64,000 bases of DNA, taken from Mesorhizobium sp. Root552. Its GTDB lineage: Bacteria > Pseudomonadota > Alphaproteobacteria > Rhizobiales > Rhizobiaceae. A program made the position numbers and the translations under genes. Below, piece after piece: positions 8,801 to 18,143 of this stretch. A model generated the notes under the pieces. The model worked only from the letters and a program-made list of their open reading frames with translations, made no database searches and was not told the origin of the DNA. Each line of letters opens with the position of its first letter. Positions within the stretch are counted from its first letter, which is position 1. Location: assembly GCF_001427285.1 (NCBI RefSeq), contig NZ_LMFV01000003.1, forward strand, positions 31,264-95,263, written 5' to 3'.

Positions 8801-9320
8801 GCTCGACATCTCCAAGATCGAGGCCGGCCAGCAGGACATGGCCTATGAAGCGGTATCGCTCAACGACACGCTGGCGGAAACGGTCGCCCTGATGCAGCCG
8901 CAGGCCAATCGCGAGCGCGTCATCATCCGCTCCAGCTTCGCGTCGCGGCTGCCGGAAGTGGTGGCCGACCTGCGCAGCGTACGCCAGATCGCCCTCAACA
9001 TCCTCTCCAACGCCATCCGCTATACGCAGGCCGGCGGCCAGGTCATCGTCTCGACGGCCTATGAAATTTCCGGCGACGTGGTGCTGCGCGTGCGCGATAC
9101 CGGCATCGGCATGACGCAGGCCGAGATCGAGCAGGCGCTGAAGCCGTTCAAGCAGATCAATGCTTTGAAGCGCGGCCGCGGCGACGGCACCGGGCTCGGC
9201 CTGCCGCTGACCAAGGCGATGGTCGAAGCCAACCGCGCCCGCTTCACCATCAGTTCGACGCCCGGCGAAGGAACGCTGGTCGAGGTGGCCTTCCCGTCAA
9301 CGCGGGTTCTGGCTGAATAG
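5898..9320 (+). CDS. Large soluble PAS-domain sensor histidine kinase, PdhS-like
   Basis: 1140-residue kinase without clear membrane segments. PAS-like regions lie near residues 15-90, 300-410, 640-750 and 770-890, separated by Ala/Pro/Glu-rich linkers. HisKA follows, with the phosphoacceptor His at residue 918 (ISHEIRTPLN), then HATPase: N box NAIRY near 1038, G1 DTGIGM near 1067, G2 GDGTGLGL near 1095. No receiver domain is attached, so it must act on separate regulators. Long cytoplasmic architecture and the DHp sequence resemble PdhS/PleC/DivJ-type cell-cycle kinases that act on DivK. The CtrA box in its promoter agrees. The kinase call is secure, PdhS identity less so. Confidence 0.85.
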   Translation: MPSDSYSFLDVAVLDAVRQRFAAGDALVILAADLEQVLWANGPGAALFGYPDIERIIGESSGLSAVARRQIMATSGYPEIGSDRSLMVRLTSGMTSRAVGFFASSIVLPDGERAILLAVPSEQGEQASAADRTAKAIGGFAEDGHFLAFIDGAGEIEAASADFSNLGISASTLAGLVREVANERDRIVKRIVTAGRKSYPAGIARLTDDPARHLLVVIDEGQAEAADAEPSVEVKPSAKTPPAASPSSTGPANAERPEKHHHDHWYFSDVDAGQAHQDQAKAADAEQPADEPAAAVEAAQRNVSPVRFVWRTDADGRFSSVSPEFADALGQPAADVVGRRFKDVATTFGLDPSGEISGLLERRDTWSGRSVWWPLSGTDLKVPVDLAALPVYNRNREFEGFRGFGVARMGDAIADPEGIGMVLVPNRPVPAEEPAPPQASPPPEAPTADPFQGEVPALEITPKPERRFADKVIRLAEHRPAANDKGLSSIERNAFREIGERLKKVSEPESTFTTEAEAASSPATGNEVERADTASKLESDVSPESHAAEPVQPAPSAHGSLLDYASSEPDHSADEDGMAAADFRDAEFREPDAGGALEQAAQARLEAEPARPIRAEAPQWLLQTGGFLPSAFAKGDPDTPDVSILAKLPVPVLIHSGDVLHYANDEFLDLAGYDTLDELDEAGGLDVLFAEPYAGDAAADESDRALRLRGKDGNEFPVEAILRSVPWQERKALLLVVRRTGETRAPAAPVTPVLPSVTNIAPQPEVSELKARIAEMRTIIDTATDGVVLIGRDGNIRSISRPAEALFGFDAEEVNGKPFSSLFAIESQRAARDYLAGLSEHGVASVLNDGREVIGREAQGRFIPLFMTIGRLPGDSGFCAVVRDITQWKRAEEDLTQARAVAERASSQKTDFLARISHEIRTPLNAIIGFSELMVDEKFGPVANDRYRDYLRDINRSGNHVLDLVNDLLDISKIEAGQQDMAYEAVSLNDTLAETVALMQPQANRERVIIRSSFASRLPEVVADLRSVRQIALNILSNAIRYTQAGGQVIVSTAYEISGDVVLRVRDTGIGMTQAEIEQALKPFKQINALKRGRGDGTGLGLPLTKAMVEANRARFTISSTPGEGTLVEVAFPSTRVLAE

Positions 9321-9361
9321 CTGCCATCGCGTTTAGCAGGTTCTTTTAGGGATAAAAGAAA

Positions 9362-9381
9362 AGGCGCCCTGGAGGGCGCCT
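9362..9381. terminator. Bidirectional terminator between kinase and acetoacetyl-CoA synthetase
   Basis: AGGCGCCCT and AGGGCGCCT form a 9-base stem between two convergent genes. On the minus strand the stem is followed by TTTTCTTTTATC, a good T-run; the plus-strand tail (GAATTTTGG) is weaker. The remaining bases to 9598 hold only a GGGGCGG/CCGCCCC dyad (9476-9508). Confidence 0.75.
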
Positions 9382-9598
9382 GAATTTTGGAATTTGTCAC
9401 AACGGGCTTGAGCGAATTCTGCACCTTGGCCGGGCCGCGGAACGGGATTTCTCCCTCAAGTTACCCGCGACTATCGGGGCGGGGACGTTAACAAATCCTT
9501 ACCGCCCCATCAAAAACTTTACGAATCTGTACCACACCTGAAGTTTAGGTAAATTTGCCCGTTCAGTTTTCGTTTACCATTGCAGGACGCCGTCTCCG

Positions 9599-11557
9599 CT
9601 AGCTTGCCAACTGCGGCAAGTCCCTGAACAGCTCAAGCGCTTCCGGATTTGCCAGCGCTTCCTTGTTCTTGACGCTGCGGCCATGGACGATGTCGCGCAC
9701 CGCAAGTTCGGTGATCTTGCCCGACTTGGTGCGCGGAATATCGGTGACGGCAACGATGCGCGCCGGAACATGGCGCGGGCTGGCGCCGGTGCGGATTTTG
9801 GTCCTGATGCGCTTTTCCAGAGCCTCGTCGAGGGCGATGCCGGGCGCCAGCCGCACGAACAGCACCACCCGCACGTCGTTGTCGAAATCCTGGCCGATGG
9901 CGAGCGCCTCGAGGATTTCGGGCATCTGCTCGACCTGATTGTAGATTTCCGCCGTGCCGATCCTCACTCCGCCCGGATTGAGCGTCGCATCCGAACGGCC
10001 ATGGATGATGATGCCGCCATGGCCGGTCCATTCGGCGAAGTCGCCGTGGCACCAGACATTGTCGAAGCGCTCGAAATAGGCGCCGTGATATTTCTTGCCT
10101 TCCGGATCGTTCCAGAAGCCGATCGGCATGGCCGGAAACGGCCTCGTGCAGACCAGTTCCCCCTTCTCCCGCCGGATCGGCTTGCCGTCGTCATCCCAGA
10201 CATCGACCGCCATGCCGAGCCCCGGCCCCTGTATCTCGCCTTCCCATACCGGCTCGGTCGGAACGCCGAGCACGAAGCACGAAACGATATCGGTGCCGCC
10301 CGAGATCGAAGCGAGATGCACGTCGCGCTTGATGCCTTCATAGACGAAGCGGAAATCTTCCGGCGACAGCGGCGAACCGGTCGAGGAGATGGTGCGCACG
10401 CTGCCAAGATCATGGCTCTTGATCGGCTCGAGATCGGCCTTGCGCACCGAATCGATGAATTTGGCCGAGGTGCCGAAATAGGTCATCTTCTCGGCATCGG
10501 CATAGTCGAACAGCACGTTGCCGCTGGGATAGAACGGCGAGCCGTCGTAGAGCAGAAGCGTCGCGCCCGTCGCCAGGCCGGTCACCAGCCAGTTCCACAT
10601 CATCCAGCCACAGGTGGTGAAATAGAAGAAACGGTCGCCTTGGACCAGCCCGGCATGCAGGCGGTGTTCCTTGACGTGCTGTATCAGCGTGCCGCCGGCC
10701 GAATGCACGATGCATTTGGGAATGCCGGTCGTGCCCGACGAAAACAGGATGAACAGCGGATGCGAGAACGGCAGGCGCTTGAACGTCACCTCCTTGATGG
10801 CAAAGGGTTCGATCGCATCGTTGAGCGACACCGCCTTGCCGATGGAGTCGGCAACATCGCCCGACGTTCCGAGATAATCGACGATCAGCACCTTCTTCAC
10901 GCTGGAAAGCTTGGCCGAGACGGCCGCCACCTTGTCGGCGACTTCGATGGCCTTGCCATTATACCAGTAGCCGTCGGGGGCGATGAAGACGACGGGCTCG
11001 ATCTGGCCGAAACGGTCGAGCACGCCCTGCTCGCCAAAATCGGGCGAGCAGGACGACCAGACTGCGCCAAGCGAAGTCGCCGCCAGCATCGCCGCGATCG
11101 TCTCCGGCATGTTCGGCATCATCGCAGCAATGCGGTCGCCCTCTCTCACGCCCAGCGAGGAAAACAACTGCTGCAGGCGCGAGACCAGCGCATGAAGCTC
11201 GTTCCACGACAGCCGCCGCTCGACCTTGTCCTCGCCGCGAAACACCATCGCCGTGCCCGGCCCGCTGGTGGCGAGCAGGTTCTCTGCATAGTTCAGCCGG
11301 GCCTCGGGAAAGAAGCCGGCCCCTGGCATCCTGTCTCCATCGGCAAGCACGACTTCGCCCTTGTCGCCGACAACGCCGCAGAAATCCCAGACGAGATCCC
11401 AGAAGGCTTCGGGTTCGGCTACCGACCATCGATGCAATTCGGCATAGGACGAAAAACCACGCCCCGCCCGCGCTTCGGCCTTGGCGGCAAATGCCGTCAG
11501 CGGCGCTGCCTCGATGCGCTCGGCGCTCGGCTCCCACAAGGGCGTTGAAGTGGCCAT
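9599..11557 (-). CDS. Acetoacetyl-CoA synthetase
   Basis: 652-residue ANL-superfamily ligase that activates acetoacetate with ATP and CoA, the entry step for ketone-body and PHB-derived acetoacetate. The N-terminus ([12 protein letters not shown], then [11 protein letters not shown]) is typical of this family rather than acetyl-CoA synthetase. Motifs: P-loop [14 protein letters not shown], the GGTDIVSCF segment, hinge [11 protein letters not shown], and catalytic lysine in [10 protein letters not shown]. Start ATG 11557 follows TGGAGGATAG. It stands alone; the metabolic link is to phasin nearby and isocitrate lyase at 21 kb. Confidence 0.93.
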   Translation of the reverse strand: MATSTPLWEPSAERIEAAPLTAFAAKAEARAGRGFSSYAELHRWSVAEPEAFWDLVWDFCGVVGDKGEVVLADGDRMPGAGFFPEARLNYAENLLATSGPGTAMVFRGEDKVERRLSWNELHALVSRLQQLFSSLGVREGDRIAAMMPNMPETIAAMLAATSLGAVWSSCSPDFGEQGVLDRFGQIEPVVFIAPDGYWYNGKAIEVADKVAAVSAKLSSVKKVLIVDYLGTSGDVADSIGKAVSLNDAIEPFAIKEVTFKRLPFSHPLFILFSSGTTGIPKCIVHSAGGTLIQHVKEHRLHAGLVQGDRFFYFTTCGWMMWNWLVTGLATGATLLLYDGSPFYPSGNVLFDYADAEKMTYFGTSAKFIDSVRKADLEPIKSHDLGSVRTISSTGSPLSPEDFRFVYEGIKRDVHLASISGGTDIVSCFVLGVPTEPVWEGEIQGPGLGMAVDVWDDDGKPIRREKGELVCTRPFPAMPIGFWNDPEGKKYHGAYFERFDNVWCHGDFAEWTGHGGIIIHGRSDATLNPGGVRIGTAEIYNQVEQMPEILEALAIGQDFDNDVRVVLFVRLAPGIALDEALEKRIRTKIRTGASPRHVPARIVAVTDIPRTKSGKITELAVRDIVHGRSVKNKEALANPEALELFRDLPQLAS

Positions 11558-11779
11558 CGTCTATCCTCCATCTGCGCCGCAATCGCCTTGGCAAAGGCGG
11601 CAGCGCCATCGCGCTTTGTCGGCAACGGTTAAGCATATTGGCAAGCAGCAGGGCAAGCATATGTCCCGCAGCGCCCATCGATGTGGGCAATGCGCCATAG
11701 CGAGGTCATAAAGACTTGAAATGCATCGGCCACCGGTTACACCTTGCGTCGGCTTGGCGGAACGCAAAGAAGGGGCGAG

Positions 11780-13645
11780 ATGCCATCATCGTGGATGCGA
11801 CGTGGCGTATGGGCGGCCGCCCTTGTGGGGCTCGTCGCCATACTGGTGTTCGTTGCGCTGCCGTTCATCGCCTCGACGCGGATCGTGCGCGACCGCATCG
11901 CCTGGGAGATGAGCGCGTGGAGCGGCTACCGCGTCACCATTGCCGGCGCGCCGCAAATCGAGGTCTGGCCGCAGTTTCGCGCCATCCTGACCCAGGTCGC
12001 GCTTTCGAAGTGGACGGATGCGAGCGAGCAGCCGGTTATCGAGGCCGAGCGCATCGAGGTCGGCCTGTCGGCCATGGCAGCGCTGCGCGGCGATGTCGTG
12101 TTCTCCTCGGCCCGGCTGATCCGGCCTACGATCCGGGTCGAGCGCACCGCTGACGGCCTCTACCTGCCTGCCTTCCCGGAAGGTGGCCGCATCAGCCGTT
12201 CCGTCGATGCCGCCCGCGCCCTTCTGGCCGCCGATCCCGCCAATCCCGACCTCGGCAGGCTGCCCGCCGACCCTCTCGGCATATTCGAATTTCGCGACGG
12301 CCGCATCGTTGCATCCGCCAATGGCAAGGAAGAAGAGATCGCCACCAGCCTGACCGGGCAGGCGAGCTGGTCGGCGATGAACAGCAGCGCATCACTCACC
12401 GCGTCCGGCATCTGGCATGGCGAAGGCGTCACGCTCGAAGCGTCGTCGCCCAAGCCGCTTCTGCTCGCCGCCGGCGGCCCCGCCCCCTTTACCCTGAACT
12501 TCAAGGCAGCGCCCGCCAACCTGTCGTTCGACGGAACGGCAAGCTTCTCCGCCAATGCCTATGTCGACGGGCAAGTGAAATTCTCGGCTCCCTCGCTGCG
12601 GCGTATGCTGGACTGGTCGGGGACCGGCATCGCACCCGGCGCCGCGATCGGCTCGGTCTCGATCTCAAGCAAGGTTTCCGGCAGCGCCGGCCGGCTGAAA
12701 TTCGACAGCGCCGAGATCGTCCTCGACAAGAACCCCGGCATGGGCGCGCTCGATTTCGCTCTTGCCGAGGGGCGTCCGGTCGTCTCCGGCACGCTCGCCT
12801 TCGAAACGCTCGACCTCGGCTCGTTCCTGTCCGCGTTCACGCCTCTCGCATCCTCGGCAGGCCAGGTTTCGGGCGAGATCGACACTTCTTTCGCCGACCG
12901 GCTCAATCTGGACCTCAGGCTTTCGGCAGCTCATGCCACGGCGGGAGCGATTCCGCTTGCCGAGGTCGCCGCAACCGCCCAGGTCAAGAACGGCCTTGCC
13001 GCCTTCGACGTGTCGGATGCGGTCGCTTTCGGCGGCAATGTGCAGACCAGCCTGCGCTTCGACCGCGATCCGGGCGGGACGCAGGTCGAGATGCGGCTGC
13101 TAGCTTCCGACATCAATGGCGGCGCGTTTGGCGCGGCAACCGGCATGTCGCGGTTGATGCCGACCGGAACCGGAACCATCTCGGTCATCCTCAAAGGCCC
13201 CGGCAAAGGCTGGAATTCCGTGCTCGAAAATGCCGACGGCTCGATCACGGCGAATTTCGGTGCCGGCGCTTTGCCCGGCCTCAACCTGCCGGCTTTCCTG
13301 AAGCGCAACTCCGAGCGCGGCTTCTTCCCGCTCGACGATGTCGACGACGGCAGCCTCGCCATCGAGGGCGCAGAATTGAAGGCGAGCATCTCAAAGGGCG
13401 TGGTGCGCATCGACAAGGCACAGGCCGTATCGGGAAAATCGCGGCTGTGGCTGACCGGCATCATGCCCTATGCCGGGCGCGGGCTCGCCCTTTCCGGCGG
13501 CATCGCCGACACCACCGCCGCTGCGGCACCGGCAACGGGCGAAGGCGCTGCTGCGGCGCCCGCCAACCTGCCCCAGTTCTTCGTCGGCGGGAGCTGGAGC
13601 AGGCCGTTCATTTCTCCCGTACGGCCGGCAACGCCCGCGCAGTAA
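11780..13645 (+). CDS. AsmA family protein
   Basis: 621-residue envelope protein with one N-terminal membrane helix (about residues 5-28) followed by the AsmA N-terminal pattern, in which a membrane-anchored beta-rich body begins with RVTIAGAPQIEVWPQFRA. AsmA-like proteins are thought to bridge the periplasm and influence outer-membrane lipid transfer. Start chosen at ATG 11780 because AAGGGG lies just upstream; an in-frame TTG at 11744 has no ribosome site. The C-terminus ends in an Ala/Pro-rich tail. Converges on the pot operon with a 9-base gap. Confidence 0.82.
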   Translation: MPSSWMRRGVWAAALVGLVAILVFVALPFIASTRIVRDRIAWEMSAWSGYRVTIAGAPQIEVWPQFRAILTQVALSKWTDASEQPVIEAERIEVGLSAMAALRGDVVFSSARLIRPTIRVERTADGLYLPAFPEGGRISRSVDAARALLAADPANPDLGRLPADPLGIFEFRDGRIVASANGKEEEIATSLTGQASWSAMNSSASLTASGIWHGEGVTLEASSPKPLLLAAGGPAPFTLNFKAAPANLSFDGTASFSANAYVDGQVKFSAPSLRRMLDWSGTGIAPGAAIGSVSISSKVSGSAGRLKFDSAEIVLDKNPGMGALDFALAEGRPVVSGTLAFETLDLGSFLSAFTPLASSAGQVSGEIDTSFADRLNLDLRLSAAHATAGAIPLAEVAATAQVKNGLAAFDVSDAVAFGGNVQTSLRFDRDPGGTQVEMRLLASDINGGAFGAATGMSRLMPTGTGTISVILKGPGKGWNSVLENADGSITANFGAGALPGLNLPAFLKRNSERGFFPLDDVDDGSLAIEGAELKASISKGVVRIDKAQAVSGKSRLWLTGIMPYAGRGLALSGGIADTTAAAAPATGEGAAAAPANLPQFFVGGSWSRPFISPVRPATPAQ

Positions 13646-13654
13646 ACACTCGGA

Positions 13655-14473
13655 TCAGCCGCGCTGCGCCGCCTGCTCGTCGCGACGCCGCTGGACCTCG
13701 CGCTGCTTGTTGACGACCGAGGCAGCGAGAACCCCAATGGCGACAATCGCGATCAGGATCGTGCAGGCCGCGTTGATTTCAGGCGTCACGCCAAGGCGCA
13801 CCTGGCTGTATATCTTCATCGGCAGCGTGGTCGCGCCCGGACCCGAGGCGAAGCTGGCAATAACCAGATCGTCAAGCGACAAGGTGAACGCGAGCATCCA
13901 GCCCGAAATCACCGCTGGCGCAATCACCGGCAAGGTGATCTGGAAAAACGTCTTCACAGGCGGCGCACCGAGATCCATCGCTGCTTCCTCCAGCGACCGG
14001 TCGAAGGAGAGCAGGCGCGACTGCACCACCACCGCGACGAAGCACATCGAGAATGTGATGTGAGCAAGCGTGACGGTGAGGAAGCCCCGGTCGAGGCCAA
14101 CCGCAACGAACAGCAGCAGCAGAGACAGGCCGGTGATCACTTCCGGCATCACCAGCGGCGCGAACACCATGCCGGTGAACAGGACGCGGCCGCGGAAGCG
14201 GGTGTAGCGCGTCAGCACAAGTGCCGCCAGCGTGCCAAGCACGGTCGCGACCGAAGCCGAAACCAGCGCCACGCGGATGGTCACCCAGGCCGCATCCATC
14301 AGCCCCTGGTTCTGGAACAGCGACGCGTACCATTTGGTCGAGAAGCCGCCCCACACCGTAACCAGTTTCGAAGCGTTGAAGGAAAAGACGACGAGCAGGA
14401 CGATGGGCAAATAGAGGAACGCAAAGCCCAGAACGATCGAGGTTATGTTGAAACGGGTCCAGGTCGGGTTCAT
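13655..14473 (-). CDS. potI: Putrescine/spermidine ABC permease PotI
   Basis: 272-residue permease with six predicted membrane helices. The EAA loop is EEAAMDLGAPPVKTFFQITLP. Last gene of potFGHI. Its ATG (14473) is one base past the potH stop (TGA-C-ATG), implying coupled translation. The sequence matches PotI/PotC-type subunits, including the SLDDLVIASF segment typical of polyamine permeases. Confidence 0.92.
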   Translation of the reverse strand: MNPTWTRFNITSIVLGFAFLYLPIVLLVVFSFNASKLVTVWGGFSTKWYASLFQNQGLMDAAWVTIRVALVSASVATVLGTLAALVLTRYTRFRGRVLFTGMVFAPLVMPEVITGLSLLLLFVAVGLDRGFLTVTLAHITFSMCFVAVVVQSRLLSFDRSLEEAAMDLGAPPVKTFFQITLPVIAPAVISGWMLAFTLSLDDLVIASFASGPGATTLPMKIYSQVRLGVTPEINAACTILIAIVAIGVLAASVVNKQREVQRRRDEQAAQRG

Positions 14474-14474
14474 G

Positions 14475-15446
14475 TCAGCGATCCTGTTCCTGGGCCTTGG
14501 CCTGCGCGTGCTGGAACAAGACGATGGGTATGACCAGGACGAGCAGCAAGATGGTGGCCACCGCCGAAGCAACCGGCCAGTCGCGGTTGTTGAAGAACTC
14601 GTTCCAGAGCGTGCGGCCGATCATCAGCGTCTGCGATCCGCCGAGCAGGTCGGGAATGACGAACTCGCCGACGGCGGGAATGAAGACCAGCAGGCAGCCG
14701 GCAATCACGCCGGGCAGCGACAGCGGGAAGGTGATCTTCCAGAAAGCGCTGATCGGCGTGCAGCCCAGGTCGTTCGCCGCCTCGATCAGCGAATTGTCCA
14801 TCTTCTCCAGCGTCGAATAGAGCGGCAGCACCATGAAGGGCAGGTAGGAATAAACGATGCCGATGAAGATGGCGGTGTAGGTGTTGAGGATGATCAGCGG
14901 CTCTGAAATCACGCCGACGCCCATCAGGAACTGGTTGAGCAGGCCTTCCGGCTTCAGGATGCCGATCCAGGCATAGACGCGGATCAGGAACGAGGTCCAG
15001 AACGGCAGGATGACCAGCATCAACAGCGTCGGCCTGAGCGAAGCCGGTGCGCGCGCCATGCCATAGGCGATCGGATAGCCGACCAGAAGCGTCAGGAAGG
15101 TCGAAATGCCGGCGATGACGACGCTGGAGATATAGGCGTTGAAATAAAGAGGGTCCTCGGTCAGCCAGACATAGTTGTCGAAGCTCAGCTCTTTCAGTGC
15201 ATCCGTGAGCCCGGCAAAACCGGCCCCGAAATCGAGCGCCGGCGTATAGGGCGGCATCGAGATCGCCGTCTGCGACAGCGATATCTTGAAGACGATGACG
15301 AAGGGAACGAGGAAGAAGAACAGCAGCCAGCAATAGGGGACGAGGATAACAAGGCGCGATGCAATGCCCGACAGGAGGCGGGCGCCAGCGGACTTTTCCT
15401 CGTCGGCTGGGATGCTGGCCGAAACGGAAGCGGCGGCATTGGTCAT
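14475..15446 (-). CDS. potH: Putrescine/spermidine ABC permease PotH
   Basis: 323-residue permease, partner of PotI. A cytoplasmic N-terminal extension of about 30 residues precedes the first helix. The EAA loop reads IEAANDLGCTPISAFWKITFP, and the conserved PAVGEFVIPDLLGG segment is a PotB/PotH hallmark. AGGAGG five bases before ATG 15446 overlaps the end of potG, whose stop is nine bases upstream, so the genes are one transcript. Confidence 0.92.
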   Translation of the reverse strand: MTNAAASVSASIPADEEKSAGARLLSGIASRLVILVPYCWLLFFFLVPFVIVFKISLSQTAISMPPYTPALDFGAGFAGLTDALKELSFDNYVWLTEDPLYFNAYISSVVIAGISTFLTLLVGYPIAYGMARAPASLRPTLLMLVILPFWTSFLIRVYAWIGILKPEGLLNQFLMGVGVISEPLIILNTYTAIFIGIVYSYLPFMVLPLYSTLEKMDNSLIEAANDLGCTPISAFWKITFPLSLPGVIAGCLLVFIPAVGEFVIPDLLGGSQTLMIGRTLWNEFFNNRDWPVASAVATILLLVLVIPIVLFQHAQAKAQEQDR

Positions 15447-15455
15447 GGACGCCTC

Positions 15456-16595
15456 CTAGCGTGTCAAGACAACGCCGGCGTCGGGCCGGAAGGAGACCCA
15501 GGCGCGATCGTTCCAGGTCAACGGATCTTCGACGATGCGGGCGGCATTCATGGTGCTGGCGCGCACCACTTGCCCGTCCTCCAGCTTGACGTGGTAGACC
15601 GTCATGTCGCCGAGATAGGCGATGTCGTAGATTTCGCCTTCCAGCGCGTTGACGTCATCGGCCGGCTTCTTGGACGACACCTTGATCTTTTCCGGGCGTA
15701 TGGCGAAGGCGACGTTGGCGCCCTTGGCGGCATCGCCGGCATTTTCGACGAGGATTTGCGCACCGGTGGAGCCGGTGATGCGCGCGGTTTTCTCGGTGCG
15801 CTCGGCGACGGCGCCCTCGAACATGTTCACATTGCCGACGAAACCGGCAACGAAGCGCGAATTGGGCGCCTCATAAACTTCGGCCGGCGTCGCCACCTGC
15901 ATCACCTCGCCCTTGTCCATGATGGCGATGCGGTCGGCCATGGTCATTGCTTCTTCCTGGTCGTGCGTGACGACGACAAAGGTGAGGCCAAGCTCCTGTT
16001 GCAGGTCCATCAATTCGAACTGCGTTTCCTCGCGCAGCTTCTTGTCGAGCGCGCCGAGCGGCTCGTCGAGCAAAAGCACCTTCGGGCGCTTGGCGACGGA
16101 GCGGGCAAGCGCCACGCGCTGGCGCTGGCCGCCGGACAATTGATGCGGCTTGCGCTGGGCGAAGCGCTCGAGCTTGACCAGCTTGAGCATCTCGGCGACG
16201 CGGGCGTCGATGTCGGCCTTGGCCATGCCGTCCTGCTTCAGGCCGAAGGCGATGTTTTTCTCAACCGTCATATGCGGGAACAGCGCGTAGGACTGGAACA
16301 TCATGTTGACCGGCCGCCGATAAGGCTGGATACCGCGCAGGTCCTGCCCGTCGAGCAAGATGCGCCCTTCCGTCGGCTCCTCGAACCCGGCCAGCATCCT
16401 GAGCAAAGTCGACTTGCCGCAGCCGGATGCGCCCAGTAGCGCAAAGAACTCGCGCTCGAAAATGGTCAGCGACAGGTTGTTGACTGCGGTAAAGTCGCCG
16501 AAGCGCTTGGTAACGTTTTCAAAGCGGATATACGGCTTTGCATCCGGATCGTTCCACGGTGCAAAGTCCCTGCGTATGCTGCCCAGTGACTTCAT
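15456..16595 (-). CDS. potG: Polyamine ABC transporter ATPase PotG
   Basis: 379-residue ATPase. Walker A GASGCGKST, signature LSGGQRQRV, Walker B VLLLDEPLGALD and switch histidine in VVTHDQEEA are all intact. The C-terminal 120 residues form a TOBE-like regulatory domain. Placed after potF and before the permeases, as in the E. coli potFGHI order. Start ATG follows GGAGTGGGAC. Confidence 0.93.
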   Translation of the reverse strand: MKSLGSIRRDFAPWNDPDAKPYIRFENVTKRFGDFTAVNNLSLTIFEREFFALLGASGCGKSTLLRMLAGFEEPTEGRILLDGQDLRGIQPYRRPVNMMFQSYALFPHMTVEKNIAFGLKQDGMAKADIDARVAEMLKLVKLERFAQRKPHQLSGGQRQRVALARSVAKRPKVLLLDEPLGALDKKLREETQFELMDLQQELGLTFVVVTHDQEEAMTMADRIAIMDKGEVMQVATPAEVYEAPNSRFVAGFVGNVNMFEGAVAERTEKTARITGSTGAQILVENAGDAAKGANVAFAIRPEKIKVSSKKPADDVNALEGEIYDIAYLGDMTVYHVKLEDGQVVRASTMNAARIVEDPLTWNDRAWVSFRPDAGVVLTR

Positions 16596-16646
16596 GTCCC
16601 ACTCCGTCCCTGCTTGCCCGTTGGCTTGTACGCCTTTTCTGCAAGA

Positions 16647-16670
16647 GCCCCGGCGGGTTGCCGCCGGGGC
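16647..16670 (-). other. Intercistronic GC-rich hairpin between potF and potG
   Basis: GCCCCGGCGG and CCGCCGGGGC form a perfect 10-base stem with a GTTG loop. No T-run follows on the minus strand, so it is unlikely to stop transcription fully. Such hairpins after the binding-protein gene usually protect its mRNA and set higher PotF levels than the membrane subunits. Confidence 0.6.
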
Positions 16671-16685
16671 CTTGATCGATGTCGG

Positions 16686-17786
16686 TTACTGGCCGGTCAC
16701 GACCCTGGTCCAGCTGCGCGTAAACAGGCGCTGGGTCTTGGGGTCGAGCGGCGTGTTGACGAACAGCTTGGCCAGCACGTCCTCCGGCGGATAGACAGCC
16801 GGGTCTTCGCGAACCTCGGCGTCGAGGAACTCCTGCGAGGCCTTGTTGCCGTTGGCGTAGAAGACGTAGTTCGACGACTTGGCGATGACTTCCGGCCGCA
16901 TCATGTAGTCGAGGAACTCATGGGCTTCCGCAACGTGCGGGGCGTCGGCAGGTATCGCCATCTGGTCGAACCACATCTGCGTGCCTTCCTTTGGAATGGC
17001 ATAGGCAAGCTCGACGCCGTTCTTGGCCTCGTCAGCGCGGTCGCGCGCCTGGAAGACGTCACCCGACCAGCCGACCGCAACGCAGATGTCGCCATTGGCA
17101 AGGCCGTTGATGAATTCCGAGGAATGGAACTTGCGCACGAAGGGGCGCACTTTCAAAAGCGCCTCCTCGGCCTTGGCGATGTCGTCCGGCGCGTGGCTGT
17201 CCGGGTTGAGGCCAAGATAGGCAAGCGTCACCGGGATCATGTCGGTCGGCGAATCGAGGAAGTTGATGCCGCAATCCTTCAGCTTGGCGGCCTGTTCCGG
17301 ATCGAACACCGCCTTCCAGCTATCGATCTTGTCGGTGCCCAGCACCTCCTGGATCTTCTTGATGTTGTAGCCGATGCCGATCGTGCCCCACATGTAGTTG
17401 ACCGAATATTCGTTGCCGGGGTCGAAGATGGCGGTGCGTTCGGAAACCACGTCCCACATGTTCTTCAGGTTGGGCAGCTTCGACTTGTCGAGCTTCTGGT
17501 AGACGCCGGCCTGGATCTGGCGGGCGAGGAAGCTTCCGGTCGGTACAACGACGTCATAGCCGCTGCCGCCGGCCAAGAGCTTGGTTTCGAGGATTTCGTT
17601 GGAATCGTAGACGTCATAGACGACCTTGATGCCGGTCTCCTTGGTGAAGTCTTCGATAATCGAGGAATCGATATAGTCGGACCAGTTGTAGACGTTGACC
17701 ACGCGTTCCTGCGCCTGTGCCGCAAACGCAAAAGTCGCTGCCGCTATGGCGGTTGTCGCGACGAGCCAGCTTGCCTTGATGTTCAT
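16686..17786 (-). CDS. potF: Periplasmic putrescine/spermidine-binding protein PotF
   Basis: 366-residue solute-binding protein. Residues 1-25 form a Sec signal peptide ending in AFAAQAQ. The mature start VVNVYNWSDYIDSS is the conserved polyamine-binding motif of PotD/PotF proteins. Start ATG 17786 follows AAAGGGAG. First gene of the operon. Confidence 0.93.
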   Translation of the reverse strand: MNIKASWLVATTAIAAATFAFAAQAQERVVNVYNWSDYIDSSIIEDFTKETGIKVVYDVYDSNEILETKLLAGGSGYDVVVPTGSFLARQIQAGVYQKLDKSKLPNLKNMWDVVSERTAIFDPGNEYSVNYMWGTIGIGYNIKKIQEVLGTDKIDSWKAVFDPEQAAKLKDCGINFLDSPTDMIPVTLAYLGLNPDSHAPDDIAKAEEALLKVRPFVRKFHSSEFINGLANGDICVAVGWSGDVFQARDRADEAKNGVELAYAIPKEGTQMWFDQMAIPADAPHVAEAHEFLDYMMRPEVIAKSSNYVFYANGNKASQEFLDAEVREDPAVYPPEDVLAKLFVNTPLDPKTQRLFTRSWTRVVTGQ

Positions 17787-18143
17787 GCAATTCTCCCTTT
17801 ACAGATATTCCAAGCACCAAATCGCAGCGTCGCCGCGACTGGCAGACATGTGCCTCAATCTATTGAGCTTTTTGGCTTCTAACAAGCGGCATTTGGCCGC
17901 GAACAAAGCCGGCGTTTGGAGAAGGCGGGGCAGCTGCTCACGCGGCTGCACAGTTCCAATCCGGAAGCTTCCGGACAATCCACGATTTTGGCCAGCCATG
18001 TGAAGGCTGGTTGGAACAAGGGGCAAGATCAGCCTGTCTCGTTGTTGCCTTTGCCGCAGCCTGGCCGCCGTTTCGATGACTTGTCAATGGTCAAGCACCA
18101 TGGCCCAAGCTCAGGCCCGTCACAAAAGGGCGAGCTGCTGGGA
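17787..18143. other. Intergenic region upstream of potF
   Basis: 357 bases without a convincing gene. It must hold the potF promoter on the minus strand; a TTGACA-like hexamer lies near 18083-18090 but far upstream, with no matching -10 I can defend. The small frames here lack ribosome sites. Confidence 0.4.

Noticed and set aside
9683..11548. 621-codon plus-strand frame
   Set aside because: Antisense to acetoacetyl-CoA synthetase.
17799..18026. 75-codon minus-strand frame upstream of potF
   Set aside because: No ribosome site and atypical composition; it lies where the potF promoter should be.
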